Shown here one piece after another: positions 10,098 to 18,860 of a stretch of DNA of 45,875 nt; the first letter of the stretch is position 1, and every line of letters begins with the position of its first letter. Source of the stretch: Deltaproteobacteria bacterium (GTDB taxonomy: Bacteria; Myxococcota_A; Polyangia; JAAYKL01); NCBI GenBank assembly GCA_016935665.1, contig JAFGQN010000101.1, positions 1 through 45,875 on the forward strand. Reading direction: 5' to 3'. The translations under genes were made by a program, and so were the position numbers. Under the pieces are notes generated by a model. The model saw only the letters and a program-made list of their open reading frames with translations. It did no database searches and was not told the DNA's origin.

Positions 10098-10377
10098 ATT
10101 TTGAAAAGTGGTGTCATTTTCGCACTATGCAGCCGAATCGATCCAAAGAACTTTTTTAACTGTCAGGCGTGTTCGCGGAAGCAGAGGCGCACGAAAGGAA
10201 AAAGACGAGCACCAATGATGTTGTGGACGTTATTGGAATTGCAAATCTGTGCAAATATCATCTCCCCTGTGCTTATTGTATGAATGCAGCGTGAACTGAA
10301 ATTTGTCACACATTGGATGAGGGGAGTACAGACGGCAAATAAAAACAGACATGCCAATCAAAACAAAATAAGTTGCG
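10098..10377. other. Intergenic region upstream of the sigma locus
   Basis: About 280 bp between the end of the rlmD-type gene and the start of the 364-residue protein, both on the minus strand. It should hold the promoter of the sigma locus. I find no convincing -35/-10 pair, no hairpin with a T-tract and no supported small gene. Confidence 0.4.
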
Positions 10378-11769
10378 CTATTTGGTGCCGCGTTCAAAAC
10401 GCCCCAGTAGTTCCACGTGGGAGGTGTTGGGCAGCATATCGAATGCTTCGACATCGCGCAGAATGTACCCCTGTTGCGCGAGCTGTTGCGCATCACGGGC
10501 AAAGGATGTGGGGTTGCAACTCATGTAAATCAGCTGTGAAGCCGTCTTTGAGCCGAGCTGTTCCATGGTGTGCGCATCGATGCCCCGTCGCGGTGGGTTG
10601 ACCAATATGACGTCGGCTGCAGGCCAGTTGGAAGGAAACGACGTGTTCAGATTAATGCTCGTGAACCTGGCGTCGATTTGATTTGTCTTCGCATTTTTAG
10701 CCGCCAGGTCAATGGCGTCGTCTACACTGTCACATCCGTACAGGACAGCACCCGAGCTTTTTGCCACCGTTAATCCCAGCCCGCCAATGCCACAATATAA
10801 ATCCCATACTGTTTTGGCTGAAGCACACCATTCGGCTGCGCGCTGATACATGACGGCGGCAATTTCGTTGTTCAGCTGGAAAAAAGTGGTGGCCTTCATC
10901 CTCAGCTGAATGTCCGCGATGCGATCACACAGCGCATTTTTGCCCATATGGAGATGTGATGACGTATGTCTCAGCTGATTTCCCTTCTCCGGATTGCAGG
11001 TGACCGAAACGCCGTGAACATCCGGTATGTCCAGCAGTGCCTGTGCGACAGCTTCGGTGTTTTGAGCCTCTTCGTCATTTACCACCACATCCACCAGTAA
11101 TGCGCCGGTACTGAATGCTTTGATAGTGACGTATCGAATTCCCGACGGCGCGGGATGGACGGGCACCTGATTGTCTTCGAACAGGGTTTGAATCTCCCGC
11201 TGTAAACGGGTAATGGCGTGCGCATTGATGTGACAGCCTTGCATGGGGGCAAATCGATGGGACCGGGGAGCGAAAGAGCCCAGCTGTACCAGGCCCTTTT
11301 TATTCCGATTCACCACAAAATTGGATTTATTGCGGTAATGCTTTGGGACACCGCAATGGAGCGTCGCGGGAATCAATTGCAGCTCCTCAGCCACAAATGC
11401 GTCCGCCACGGTATCCAGTTTGACCTGTTTATATACATCGCGCGTGATATGCCCCAGCGGACATCCACCACATCGTCCGCCCGCCTGTTGGGATTCTTTG
11501 CAAAAATGCCGTTTCCATTTGTCGCCCCGCTGTGGGGCCTGCAGCGGTCTGGCCCAGGCGGTTCCCGAATGATGACTCACATGCTCCACCCGGGCGATGA
11601 CACGGTCGCCCGGCGCCGTATCCGCCACCTGCACGGTGAAATCGCCTTCCCTGGCAATGCCAAATCCGTCCGCATTTATCTGTTCGATGGTGAGCTCCAG
11701 CACCATGCCATTTCTTATTTGATTGGAGTTGTTTGTCTCTTTTTTAGAATTTTCTGATGATTTCTGCAT
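10378..11769 (-). CDS. rlmD: 23S rRNA (uracil-5-)-methyltransferase, RlmD/RumA type
   Basis: Methylates a uridine at C5 in rRNA using SAM, in the cytoplasm. The order is: TRAM domain (LTIEQINADGFGIAREGDFTV onward), a [4Fe-4S] cysteine set (HFC, then GGRCGGC, plus MQGC further on), the SAM-binding motif DLYCGIGGLGL, NPPRRG (motif IV) and the catalytic-cysteine motif SCNPTSFARD, ending with FDMLPNTSHVELLGRF as in RumA/RlmD. The Fe-S cysteines argue for the RlmD branch rather than TrmA. ATG 11767-11769 gives about 463 residues; a GTG ten codons upstream (11799) is possible. A pair of MraZ-type TGGG boxes lies about 80 bp upstream on the same strand. Confidence 0.88.
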   Translation of the reverse strand: MQKSSENSKKETNNSNQIRNGMVLELTIEQINADGFGIAREGDFTVQVADTAPGDRVIARVEHVSHHSGTAWARPLQAPQRGDKWKRHFCKESQQAGGRCGGCPLGHITRDVYKQVKLDTVADAFVAEELQLIPATLHCGVPKHYRNKSNFVVNRNKKGLVQLGSFAPRSHRFAPMQGCHINAHAITRLQREIQTLFEDNQVPVHPAPSGIRYVTIKAFSTGALLVDVVVNDEEAQNTEAVAQALLDIPDVHGVSVTCNPEKGNQLRHTSSHLHMGKNALCDRIADIQLRMKATTFFQLNNEIAAVMYQRAAEWCASAKTVWDLYCGIGGLGLTVAKSSGAVLYGCDSVDDAIDLAAKNAKTNQIDARFTSINLNTSFPSNWPAADVILVNPPRRGIDAHTMEQLGSKTASQLIYMSCNPTSFARDAQQLAQQGYILRDVEAFDMLPNTSHVELLGRFERGTK

Positions 11770-11845
11770 ACGTACACCTGAGGGCTGAGATTGGTCCACC
11801 TGTGCCTTTTAACACGGCTTGAAACGATGAGTGGCGAAATCTTAT

Positions 11846-11859
11846 CCCACTTTGTCCCA
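11846..11859 (-). promoter_or_regulatory. MraZ-box-like TGGG pair upstream of rlmD
   Basis: On the minus strand two TGGG tetramers with 10-bp period (TGGGACAAAGTGGGA) match the known MraZ operator design of TGGGN repeats separated by 5 bp. It lies about 80 bp upstream of the rlmD start and about 150 bp from an equal pair in front of mraZ, in opposite orientation. Confidence 0.55.
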
Positions 11860-11955
11860 TTTTTCTAAATACTTGAAAATTTAGCAGAAATTGATTCCGA
11901 ATAAAATACGTTGGAAAACTGGCCTTCCACTATAAATAGTGAATATTTTAAAAAA

Positions 11956-11984
11956 TTGACAATTCATCGGGGATGTGGATACCT
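11956..11984 (+). promoter_or_regulatory. Candidate sigma-70 promoter for mraZ operon
   Basis: A perfect TTGACA (11956-11961) is followed after 17 bp by ATACCT (11979-11984), a poor -10. Start of transcription would fall near 11990, just before the MraZ boxes, matching the arrangement known in E. coli. Confidence 0.35.
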
Positions 11985-12000
11985 ATTGGATGCTCAATTA

Positions 12001-12015
12001 GTGGGATAAAGTGGG
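12001..12015 (+). promoter_or_regulatory. MraZ-box pair in front of mraZ
   Basis: GTGGGATAAAGTGGG carries two TGGG tetramers at 10-bp period, the recognised operator pattern for MraZ autorepression. The second box ends 7 bp before ATG 12023, so it occupies the place of the ribosome-binding site; bound MraZ could block initiation or early elongation by polymerase. Confidence 0.7.
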
Positions 12016-12022
12016 AAAAATA

Positions 12023-12475
12023 ATGTTCAAGGGTCGATATAATCACGCAGTTGATGGAAAAGGACGTACCAGTCTGCCGGCAAAGTTTCGTGAAAACGTT
12101 GCGGCAGAGGGAAATGATCGCGTTGTTTTGACCTTTGCGCTGGATTCGGATTATCCCCACCTTGATGTCTATCCGTTTGTTCGCTGGAGTGAATTTGAGC
12201 AGAAACTGGCCGAGAAACCCACGTTTGATGAAAATGTCATTCTACTTAAACGATTCTACGTGGCCAATGCTGTGGAGTGTCCGGTGGACAGTCATGGCCG
12301 AATTCTGATTCCCCCCACGCATCGAGACTATGGCGGCATCTCATCAGATGCCACCTGGGTGGGAATGAATCGAATCATAGAACTTTGGAAACCGGAAAGT
12401 TGGGATGCTGCTCAGGCGGAAGCTCTGGCAAATCTGTCGCAGATTCGCAAAGGCCTTTCGGCATTCGACCTTTAA
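12023..12475 (+). CDS. mraZ: Transcriptional regulator MraZ
   Basis: A 150-residue AbrB-fold protein made of two repeats. Each carries a D-x3-R core: DGKGRTSLPAKFR near the N-terminus and DSHGRILIPPTHR in the second half. It is the DNA-binding repressor of its own dcw operon, acting through TGGG repeats such as those just upstream. ATG 12023 (MFKGRYNHAVD) is the family start; a GTG at 12011 in frame lies inside the operator and is unlikely. No clear Shine-Dalgarno is visible before the ATG, because the operator fills that space. It is followed by rsmH after 8 bp. Confidence 0.95.
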   Translation: MFKGRYNHAVDGKGRTSLPAKFRENVAAEGNDRVVLTFALDSDYPHLDVYPFVRWSEFEQKLAEKPTFDENVILLKRFYVANAVECPVDSHGRILIPPTHRDYGGISSDATWVGMNRIIELWKPESWDAAQAEALANLSQIRKGLSAFDL

Positions 12476-12483
12476 AGGAATTA

Positions 12484-13422
12484 ATGGATACAACGTTTGA
12501 ACATAAGTCGGTATTGCTCGATGAAGTGATCTCCATTTTGTCGCCCCGATCGGAAGGTGTGTACTGCGATGGGACGCTGGGAGGCGGGGGACACGCGGAA
12601 CGCATTCTGGAAGCGAGCGCCCCGCTTGGAAGACTGATTGGTATTGACCAGGATTTGGATGCCATCACCGCAGCCAAAAAGCGGCTGGCGCGTTTTGGTG
12701 GCCGTGCACAGATTTTTCACGGTCGTTTTTCGCAGCTTGACGAATTGATTCGGCAGGCCGGGATCACGCAGCTGGATGGTATGCTGCTGGACCTGGGAGT
12801 GTCATCCCATCAACTCGATGAAGCGAGTCGCGGATTTTCATTTATGAACGCCGGTCCCATCGATATGCGCATGGACGCTTCGGCGGGGGAAAGCGCAAAA
12901 GAGCTTTTGGCTCGTGTTTCCGAAGACGAACTGGCGGATATTATCTACCGGTTTGGTGAAGAACACATGGCGCGCAAAGTGGCGCGCTCCATTAAGCAGA
13001 TGGAGGCCACAGGCACGCTGGAAACCACACGGGATTTGGCCGTGGCGGTTCAGCGGGTCGTGGGTAAAAAGCGTCCGGGCAAGAGCGACCCCGCCACCAA
13101 AACGTTCCAGGCCATTCGCATCGCCGTGAATGACGAGATGAAAGAGCTGGAGTCGGTATTGCAGATGCTGCCGGAACCGTTGGCGGTGGGTGGCACCGTG
13201 GCCATTATTACTTTCCATTCTTTGGAAGACCGCATGGTTAAACAGCGATTTGAAGAACTGGTCAATCCCTGCAAATGTCCACCGGGCATGCCGGTGTGTC
13301 AATGTCCCAAACCGCTGGCGCAATATGCCACCCGTCGCAGTGTTCGTGTGAGCAATCAGGAACAGGAGCAGAACAGGCGGGCGCGAAGTGCGCGTGTTCG
13401 GGCGATTCGGAGGGTTCGATGA
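12484..13422 (+). CDS. rsmH: 16S rRNA (cytosine1402-N4)-methyltransferase RsmH
   Basis: A 312-residue SAM-dependent enzyme that methylates N4 of C1402 in 16S rRNA. The SAM-binding motif is DGTLGGGGHAERIL, followed by GIDQDLDA, DLGVSSHQLDEASRGFSF, the SDPATKTFQAIRIAVNDE block and IITFHSLEDRMVKQRF. A cysteine-rich stretch near the C-terminus (CKCPPGMPVCQCPKP) is a feature of many family members. ATG 12484 is preceded by AAAGGA about 5 nt upstream. A longer in-frame extension overlapping mraZ has no family resemblance. The stop overlaps the ftsL start (ATGA). Confidence 0.95.
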   Translation: MDTTFEHKSVLLDEVISILSPRSEGVYCDGTLGGGGHAERILEASAPLGRLIGIDQDLDAITAAKKRLARFGGRAQIFHGRFSQLDELIRQAGITQLDGMLLDLGVSSHQLDEASRGFSFMNAGPIDMRMDASAGESAKELLARVSEDELADIIYRFGEEHMARKVARSIKQMEATGTLETTRDLAVAVQRVVGKKRPGKSDPATKTFQAIRIAVNDEMKELESVLQMLPEPLAVGGTVAIITFHSLEDRMVKQRFEELVNPCKCPPGMPVCQCPKPLAQYATRRSVRVSNQEQEQNRRARSARVRAIRRVR

Positions 13423-13895
13423 ACCGAAGGGTCTCACGCAAAGAATCTGCGGCGGTTTCATCGGAAAAAGGATCGGTCAAACGGCCGCCCGCGTTTTTTC
13501 CCATTTTTCGCCGGCAGGTGAGTGCGCGAGTGACAGAAAGTCTGGGTGGACGGGCGATGTCAACGACAAATTCCGTTTCGAAAGACATTGGCATCTTTCA
13601 TCTGTTGATCATCTGTTTATCGTTGATCGCGGCTGCGGCAGGGATGATTTACCATCTTCACGTTCGGTTTGAAGGTGTGCGACTGGGCTATGAAGCCAGT
13701 GAACAGCGCAAGATACAAACCCGACTCATGTTGAAACGGCGAGAATTGCGATTGGAACTGGCATCCATGAAGGAGCCAGGGCGCATTGAGGACGAAGCTC
13801 GGGAAAAACTGGGCATGGGGACGCCAAAAGCGGAAGAATTCGTCCACATCAACAAAACAAAGAAAGTGGTATCTGTTTCGGGCGGAGCACTGTAG
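13419..13895 (+). CDS. ftsL: Cell division protein FtsL-like
   Basis: A 158-residue bitopic membrane protein. It has a basic cytoplasmic N-terminus (1-56), one transmembrane helix (about 57-80, IGIFHLLIICLSLIAAAAGM) and a periplasmic coiled-coil (about 85-130: SEQRKIQTRLMLKRRELRLEL), ending in the EDEAREKLGMGTP motif typical of FtsL/DivIC. It bridges FtsQ and the FtsWI synthase in the divisome. Sequence conservation in this family is low, so the call rests on topology and on the position between rsmH and ftsI. The ATG overlaps the rsmH stop. Confidence 0.85.
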   Translation: MNRRVSRKESAAVSSEKGSVKRPPAFFPIFRRQVSARVTESLGGRAMSTTNSVSKDIGIFHLLIICLSLIAAAAGMIYHLHVRFEGVRLGYEASEQRKIQTRLMLKRRELRLELASMKEPGRIEDEAREKLGMGTPKAEEFVHINKTKKVVSVSGGAL

Positions 13896-13897
13896 TC

Positions 13898-15946
13898 GTG
13901 TTATTGCTAACGCGGGACAGACGGTTCTGGATTCGAATTCGAATTTGTTTCATCGTTTCATTGATGATGGCGGGGACTATTGCCGTGGGCTGGGGGGCCT
14001 GGTCACTGGGCGTCGTTCGCCAAAAAGAACTCTCCGACATTGCCAGAGAACAATACATTCGGCGCATTTCGGTTTCCGCCCGAAGGGGACTGATTACAGA
14101 CAGATATGGTGAGGAACTGGCCGTGGAAGTGGAAGTGGATTCCATTTATGCCGACCCGCGCGAAGTCAAAAATGCCGGGTATGCCGCTAAAAAGCTGGCC
14201 TCTGTACTGGACCGGGAACAGGATGTTCTGCAAAGGCGTTTAAGCTCCAGGAAACATTTTGTATGGCTGAAACGGCGTGTATCGCCTTCGGAGTCCACAA
14301 AGGTCAAAGCGATGAAGCTTAAGGGTGTTCACATTGTGAAGGAAAGCAAACGCTTTTATCCCAGTCGAGAACTGGCGGCGCATGTGGTGGGATTTGCCGG
14401 AATGGATTCCAGAGGGTTGGAAGGGGTGGAGCGACTGTTTGATGATCAGCTTAAGGGAAACCAGGACGCCGCCAGCGGGTTGGCCGATGCCCAGGGCAAT
14501 ATCGTTTTTTCTAAAGGCGTTTTTGGTGCGGACAAAGTGGTGGGCAACAATATTATGCTGACCATTGATAGAAATCTGCAGTTTGAGGTTGAAGAGGAGT
14601 TGAAGAATACGGTTCGGTTGTTTCAGGCGAAATCGGGCCAGATTGTGGTCATGGATCCCAACAGTGGCGATGTGCTGGCCATGGCCAGTTATCCCACATA
14701 CAACTTAAATGATATTACATCGTCCAATCCGGACAAGCGGCGAAATCGCGCCGTGCTTGATGTGTATGAACCCGGATCCACTATGAAGGTGTTTACCCTG
14801 GCAGCGGCCATCAACAGCGGTGTGTTGCGTCCCAATGAGAAAATTTTCTGTGAAAAGGGACGGATGGAATTCTACGATGTGGTGCTTCACGATGACCACC
14901 GGGATGGCTGGCTCAATCCCACGCAATGTCTAAAACGTTCCAGTAATATCTGTTTTGCCAAAATTGCCGGGCGAATGGGAAGCAAGCGACTGTATCGTTA
15001 TATGCGTCGGTTTGGTTTTGGTGAAAAAACCAATGTACAGGTTCCCTATGAGATGCGGGGGTTGTTGCAGCACCATAATGAATGGAGTGAATTTCTGACA
15101 GCCACCATCGCATTTGGACAGGGAATTGGCGTAACGGGAATTCAGATGGCGACCGCTCTTTCCACCATTGCCAACGGCGGTAAACTGATGAAGCCCAACC
15201 TGATTCGCAAAGTGACCGATGCGGAAGGGGAAATTATTCTGGAAAATACCCCCACCGTACGCAGGCGAGTCATCAGTCGGCGCACCGCGCGATTGGTAAC
15301 CGATATGATGACAGCAGTAACGGAAGAGGGTGGCACGGGGAGCGAGGCGGCGCTGGAAGGATATTTGGTGGCCGGGAAGACGGGCACTGCGCAAAAATCA
15401 ACGGGCGCCCATGGTTACAGGGACAAGGAGAAATTTGTCGCATCATTTTTTGGATTTGTCCCGGCCGACAATCCACGAATGGTGATCTCGGTGGTCATCG
15501 ATGAACCCCTCGTCAGTTATTACGGCGGCACCGTGGCGGCGCCCGCGTTGCGTCGAATCGCTGACAAGGCGCTTAGAGATATGGGCGTCACTCCCAATTT
15601 TACAGTGCGTCGCGGAAATCCGGCATCGAAAGCGGAAGATGCGGAACTGAGTACGGAGCGGGAGCAGGAGGGCACCGTGGTGGAGAATACTGCCGTGAAT
15701 GAGCAGGCGGCAATGATAACTCCTGCGGAGATCCCATTAAAAAAAGGTCAGGTTCGAACGCCAAAGCTCATTGGACTGCCCATGGGGCTGGTCGTATCGG
15801 AATTGGCGGAGTTCGAACTCCGGCCGCTGTTCTTTGGAACCGGGGTTGCTGCGGAACAGACACCGGCGCCCGGTGTGCCCATCGACAAAGGCGAATATGT
15901 TCAGGTGAATTTCAGCCCGAACGGAGAGTATGAAGGTAACCAATGA
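13898..15946 (+). CDS. ftsI: Septal peptidoglycan transpeptidase FtsI (PBP3) with PASTA domain
   Basis: A 682-residue class B penicillin-binding protein that cross-links septal peptidoglycan in the periplasm. One transmembrane anchor (about 14-37) is followed by the dimerisation domain (RRGLITDRYGEELAVEVEV) and the transpeptidase domain. The catalytic motifs are complete: S294-TMK (EPGSTMKVF), S348-S-N (RSSNICFAK) and K494-T-G-T. A C-terminal PASTA-like domain (about 618-675, VRTPKLIGLPMGLVVSELAE) is present, as in Firmicutes SpoVD and several delta-proteobacterial lineages but not E. coli FtsI. The start is GTG 13898, two bases after the ftsL stop; the stop overlaps murE (ATGA). Confidence 0.95.
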   Translation: MLLLTRDRRFWIRIRICFIVSLMMAGTIAVGWGAWSLGVVRQKELSDIAREQYIRRISVSARRGLITDRYGEELAVEVEVDSIYADPREVKNAGYAAKKLASVLDREQDVLQRRLSSRKHFVWLKRRVSPSESTKVKAMKLKGVHIVKESKRFYPSRELAAHVVGFAGMDSRGLEGVERLFDDQLKGNQDAASGLADAQGNIVFSKGVFGADKVVGNNIMLTIDRNLQFEVEEELKNTVRLFQAKSGQIVVMDPNSGDVLAMASYPTYNLNDITSSNPDKRRNRAVLDVYEPGSTMKVFTLAAAINSGVLRPNEKIFCEKGRMEFYDVVLHDDHRDGWLNPTQCLKRSSNICFAKIAGRMGSKRLYRYMRRFGFGEKTNVQVPYEMRGLLQHHNEWSEFLTATIAFGQGIGVTGIQMATALSTIANGGKLMKPNLIRKVTDAEGEIILENTPTVRRRVISRRTARLVTDMMTAVTEEGGTGSEAALEGYLVAGKTGTAQKSTGAHGYRDKEKFVASFFGFVPADNPRMVISVVIDEPLVSYYGGTVAAPALRRIADKALRDMGVTPNFTVRRGNPASKAEDAELSTEREQEGTVVENTAVNEQAAMITPAEIPLKKGQVRTPKLIGLPMGLVVSELAEFELRPLFFGTGVAAEQTPAPGVPIDKGEYVQVNFSPNGEYEGNQ

Positions 15947-17466
15947 AAACGCTTTCACAAATAGCGGCGGCTGTACCAGGAATGCGCGTTGTGGGTGACG
16001 GTGATGTGGTGGTATTGGGGATTACCCATGATTCCAGAAGTGTTCAGCCGGGAGACATTTTTGCAGCGCTGAAAGGGGAAAATGTGGATGGCACGCGGTT
16101 TGTAGAGAGTGCCACCGCCAACGGTGCGGTGGCAGTTTTGTGTGACGCCCCGCTGGATATACCCCTGCCTCAATTGGTGGTGACGGATGTCAGGATGCGC
16201 CTTGGGGAGGTAGCGGCCGCCTGCTTTGACCATCCTGCGCGCGCGCTGCGACTCATAGGCATTACAGGGACCAACGGCAAGACCACCATTACATACCTGG
16301 TGGAATCCATTTTGCAGCACGCCGCCATGGCGTGTGGAGTGATGGGAACGGTGGAATACCGTTTTGGAACACAGAAATGGCATGCCGATCATACCACTCC
16401 AGAGGCGACAGTGGTGCAGTCCATCATGCGGAAAATGGTGGATGCGGGGGCAAACGCACTGGCGATGGAAGTGTCTTCTCATGGATTGTCGCTGGGCAGG
16501 CTCAACGGGTGCGAATTTGATGTGGTGGCCTTTACAAACCTGACGCAGGATCATTTGGACTTTCACCACACCATGGAGGAGTACGCAGATGCCAAAATGC
16601 GTCTGTTCACTGAAATGATTGCCCATCGACTGGACGTAAAGGTGGTGATAAATCTGGATGATTTGTTTTCAAAAAAGATCATCGAAAGCTGTGGAAGGGA
16701 TGTTATCAGTATTTCGTCGCTTGGTAATCTGGCGGCGACACTGTATCCTGTATCACCTCCGGAATACAGCATTTCCGGGACTGTGGCCACAATCCAGACG
16801 CCCGACGGAGAGGTGAAAATACAGACCGGTTTGTGCGGTGCGCACAATTTAAACAATCTGCTGGTGGCCTTTGGTATCTGTCGTGCCATGGGGATCTCCA
16901 ATGATACCGTGCAAAAAGCGGCGAAGCATATCCCATCGGTGCCAGGGCGGCTGGAACGGGTACCCTGCGATTTGGGATTTTCGATTTTTGTGGATTACGC
17001 CCACACGCCGGACGCGCTGGTAAATGTGTTGCGCGTTTTGAAACCGATGACGCCAGGGCGTCTGATTTGCGTTTTTGGATGCGGTGGCGACCGGGATGGG
17101 GCCAAACGCCCGATTATGGGAGCGGCTGTGGCGCAATATGCGGATATTGCGATTGTCACCAGTGATAACCCGCGCACCGAAGAACCCAAAAAAATTATTT
17201 CGATGGTACTTCCCGGCGTGCAGAAATTTCAGGACGATAAACTTGAACTGAATCAACTTGGAGATGCGCGAAACGGATACATCGCCATTACGGAAAGGCG
17301 AGAGGCCATCGCACGTGCCATTCAGTGTGCAGGCGCAGGCGACGCGGTGTTGCTGGCGGGAAAAGGCCATGAGGACTATGTGATTATTGGTCGAGAAAAG
17401 TTTCATTTCGATGATCGCGAGGAAGCGGCAATCGCTGTGAAAAAGCGAAAAGAAAACGCTCTTTAA
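15943..17466 (+). CDS. murE: UDP-MurNAc-L-Ala-D-Glu--meso-diaminopimelate ligase
   Basis: A 507-residue Mur ligase that adds the third stem-peptide residue in the cytoplasm. The ATP loop GTNGKTT (109-115) and the meso-DAP selectivity motif DNPR (408-411, in SDNPRTEEP) are visible. DNPR, rather than the DDP/DNPA types of lysine-adding enzymes, predicts meso-DAP in this cell wall. Other family blocks are MEVSSHGL, TNLTQDHLDFH and VDYAHTPDAL. It starts with ATG overlapping the ftsI stop by 4 bp and is followed by murF after 20 bp. Confidence 0.96.
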   Translation: MKTLSQIAAAVPGMRVVGDGDVVVLGITHDSRSVQPGDIFAALKGENVDGTRFVESATANGAVAVLCDAPLDIPLPQLVVTDVRMRLGEVAAACFDHPARALRLIGITGTNGKTTITYLVESILQHAAMACGVMGTVEYRFGTQKWHADHTTPEATVVQSIMRKMVDAGANALAMEVSSHGLSLGRLNGCEFDVVAFTNLTQDHLDFHHTMEEYADAKMRLFTEMIAHRLDVKVVINLDDLFSKKIIESCGRDVISISSLGNLAATLYPVSPPEYSISGTVATIQTPDGEVKIQTGLCGAHNLNNLLVAFGICRAMGISNDTVQKAAKHIPSVPGRLERVPCDLGFSIFVDYAHTPDALVNVLRVLKPMTPGRLICVFGCGGDRDGAKRPIMGAAVAQYADIAIVTSDNPRTEEPKKIISMVLPGVQKFQDDKLELNQLGDARNGYIAITERREAIARAIQCAGAGDAVLLAGKGHEDYVIIGREKFHFDDREEAAIAVKKRKENAL

Positions 17467-17486
17467 AACAAACGAGGTATCCATTC

Positions 17487-18854
17487 ATGTGGACGTATTC
17501 AGTTTCGGAGGTGGCGTCGATTGTGGACGGCACCGTTGTGGGGGATGGGGCAGTGACCGTTTCGGGAGTGTTTACCGATTCCCGTGCGGATGGCAGCGAA
17601 ATGTTGTTTGTGGCATTGCGCGGCGAAAACTTCGACGGTCATCGGTTTGTGAGTGACGCCGCCCAAAAAGGTGCAAAGGCCGCATTGGTGACAGAACCGG
17701 TTGCGGTAAGCTCCCTGGCGCAGATAGTGGTGTGTGACACATTGCAGGCACTGACACGACTGGCGACCCATCACCGACGCCGTTTTAACCTGAAAGTGGC
17801 TGCGATAACCGGATCGGCGGGAAAAACCACCACCCGAACACTGCTGAGCGGCATTCTTGGCGTTTCGAAAAAAGTCCATGAACCTGAAAAAAATTTCAAT
17901 AATCATATTGGCGTGCCGTTGACGATGATGAAACTGGATAGGTCATACGACGCGGCTGTGTTTGAACTGGGATGCTCCGATTTTAACGAAATTGGGCCGT
18001 TGACAAAAATTGTGTCTCCCCACGTGGCGCTGATAACCAATGTGGGGCCGGCCCATCTGGAAAAATTAAAGAATCTGGAAGGGGTGGCGAGAGCCAAAGG
18101 GGAGTTGTTTGACGAACTGGATGCCGACGCCATCGCTATTGTCAATCTGGACGACCCTCATATTTCCAAAATGCACACCTGTGCAGAAAATAGAGTGACG
18201 TTTTCCACAGGCGGTGCTTCTTCCGATGTGATGCTGCTGGACAGGACGCCCGGACCATTTGGCCAGTCATTAACGATGAAACTGAACGATACCCGAATGG
18301 ACGTCGCATTTCCACTGCCCGGGTTTCATAACGCCATTGACGCGACGGCCGCTGCGGCTGCTGCCCTGGCAATGGGAGCATCGTTGGACGATATCAAAAC
18401 CGGACTGGCGTCGGCGAAAACACGACCGGGTCGATTTGAGATTCACGACAAAAACGGTGTGTGTGTAATTGATGATACATACAATGCCAACCCGTCCTCC
18501 GTCGCCGCCTCGCTGGAAGTACTTGCCGAAATGGTTCCGGCTGCGCAGCGAATGGCAGTGTTGGGCGATATGCTGGAGCTTGGGGTAAATACTCTGGACG
18601 CGCATCGTCAAATAGGCCGAATTGCAGCGAGACTGGGATTGAAAAAGCTATTTCTTTTTGGTGCGTTCGCTGATGCAACTAAACAAGGTGCTGTGGCCGA
18701 AGGAATGGATGCGTTGAAAATCGAATGCAGTGACAACGTTTTGGAAATTGCAAAAAAAGTGGTCGAAATTTCGAAATCCGGTGATGCGTTGCTTATAAAG
18801 GGATCACGGGGAATGAAACTGGAACGGGTGGTGTGCGCCATATTGGAAGGATAA
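17487..18854 (+). CDS. murF: UDP-MurNAc-tripeptide--D-Ala-D-Ala ligase
   Basis: A 455-residue Mur ligase that attaches D-Ala-D-Ala to the UDP-MurNAc tripeptide. The N-terminal substrate domain contains GVFTDSRADGSEMLFVALRG; the ATP loop is GSAGKTTTR (from G109); then comes NFNNHIGVPLTMM, the MurF-specific block VIDDTYNANPSSV and VLGDMLELG. Length and order match MurF. It is 20 bp after murE with GAGG upstream, and mraY follows after 6 bp. Confidence 0.96.
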   Translation: MWTYSVSEVASIVDGTVVGDGAVTVSGVFTDSRADGSEMLFVALRGENFDGHRFVSDAAQKGAKAALVTEPVAVSSLAQIVVCDTLQALTRLATHHRRRFNLKVAAITGSAGKTTTRTLLSGILGVSKKVHEPEKNFNNHIGVPLTMMKLDRSYDAAVFELGCSDFNEIGPLTKIVSPHVALITNVGPAHLEKLKNLEGVARAKGELFDELDADAIAIVNLDDPHISKMHTCAENRVTFSTGGASSDVMLLDRTPGPFGQSLTMKLNDTRMDVAFPLPGFHNAIDATAAAAAALAMGASLDDIKTGLASAKTRPGRFEIHDKNGVCVIDDTYNANPSSVAASLEVLAEMVPAAQRMAVLGDMLELGVNTLDAHRQIGRIAARLGLKKLFLFGAFADATKQGAVAEGMDALKIECSDNVLEIAKKVVEISKSGDALLIKGSRGMKLERVVCAILEG

Positions 18855-18860
18855 AAAGAA

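Noticed and set aside
12277-12483. N-terminal extension of rsmH into mraZ
   Set aside because: Lies in the coding region of mraZ and has no RsmH resemblance; MDTTFEHKSVLL at 12484 is the family start.
13275-13418. N-terminal extension of the ftsL frame into rsmH
   Set aside because: It is read out of frame through the conserved Cys-rich end of rsmH, is not FtsL-like, and ATG 13419 with ATGA overlap is a good start.
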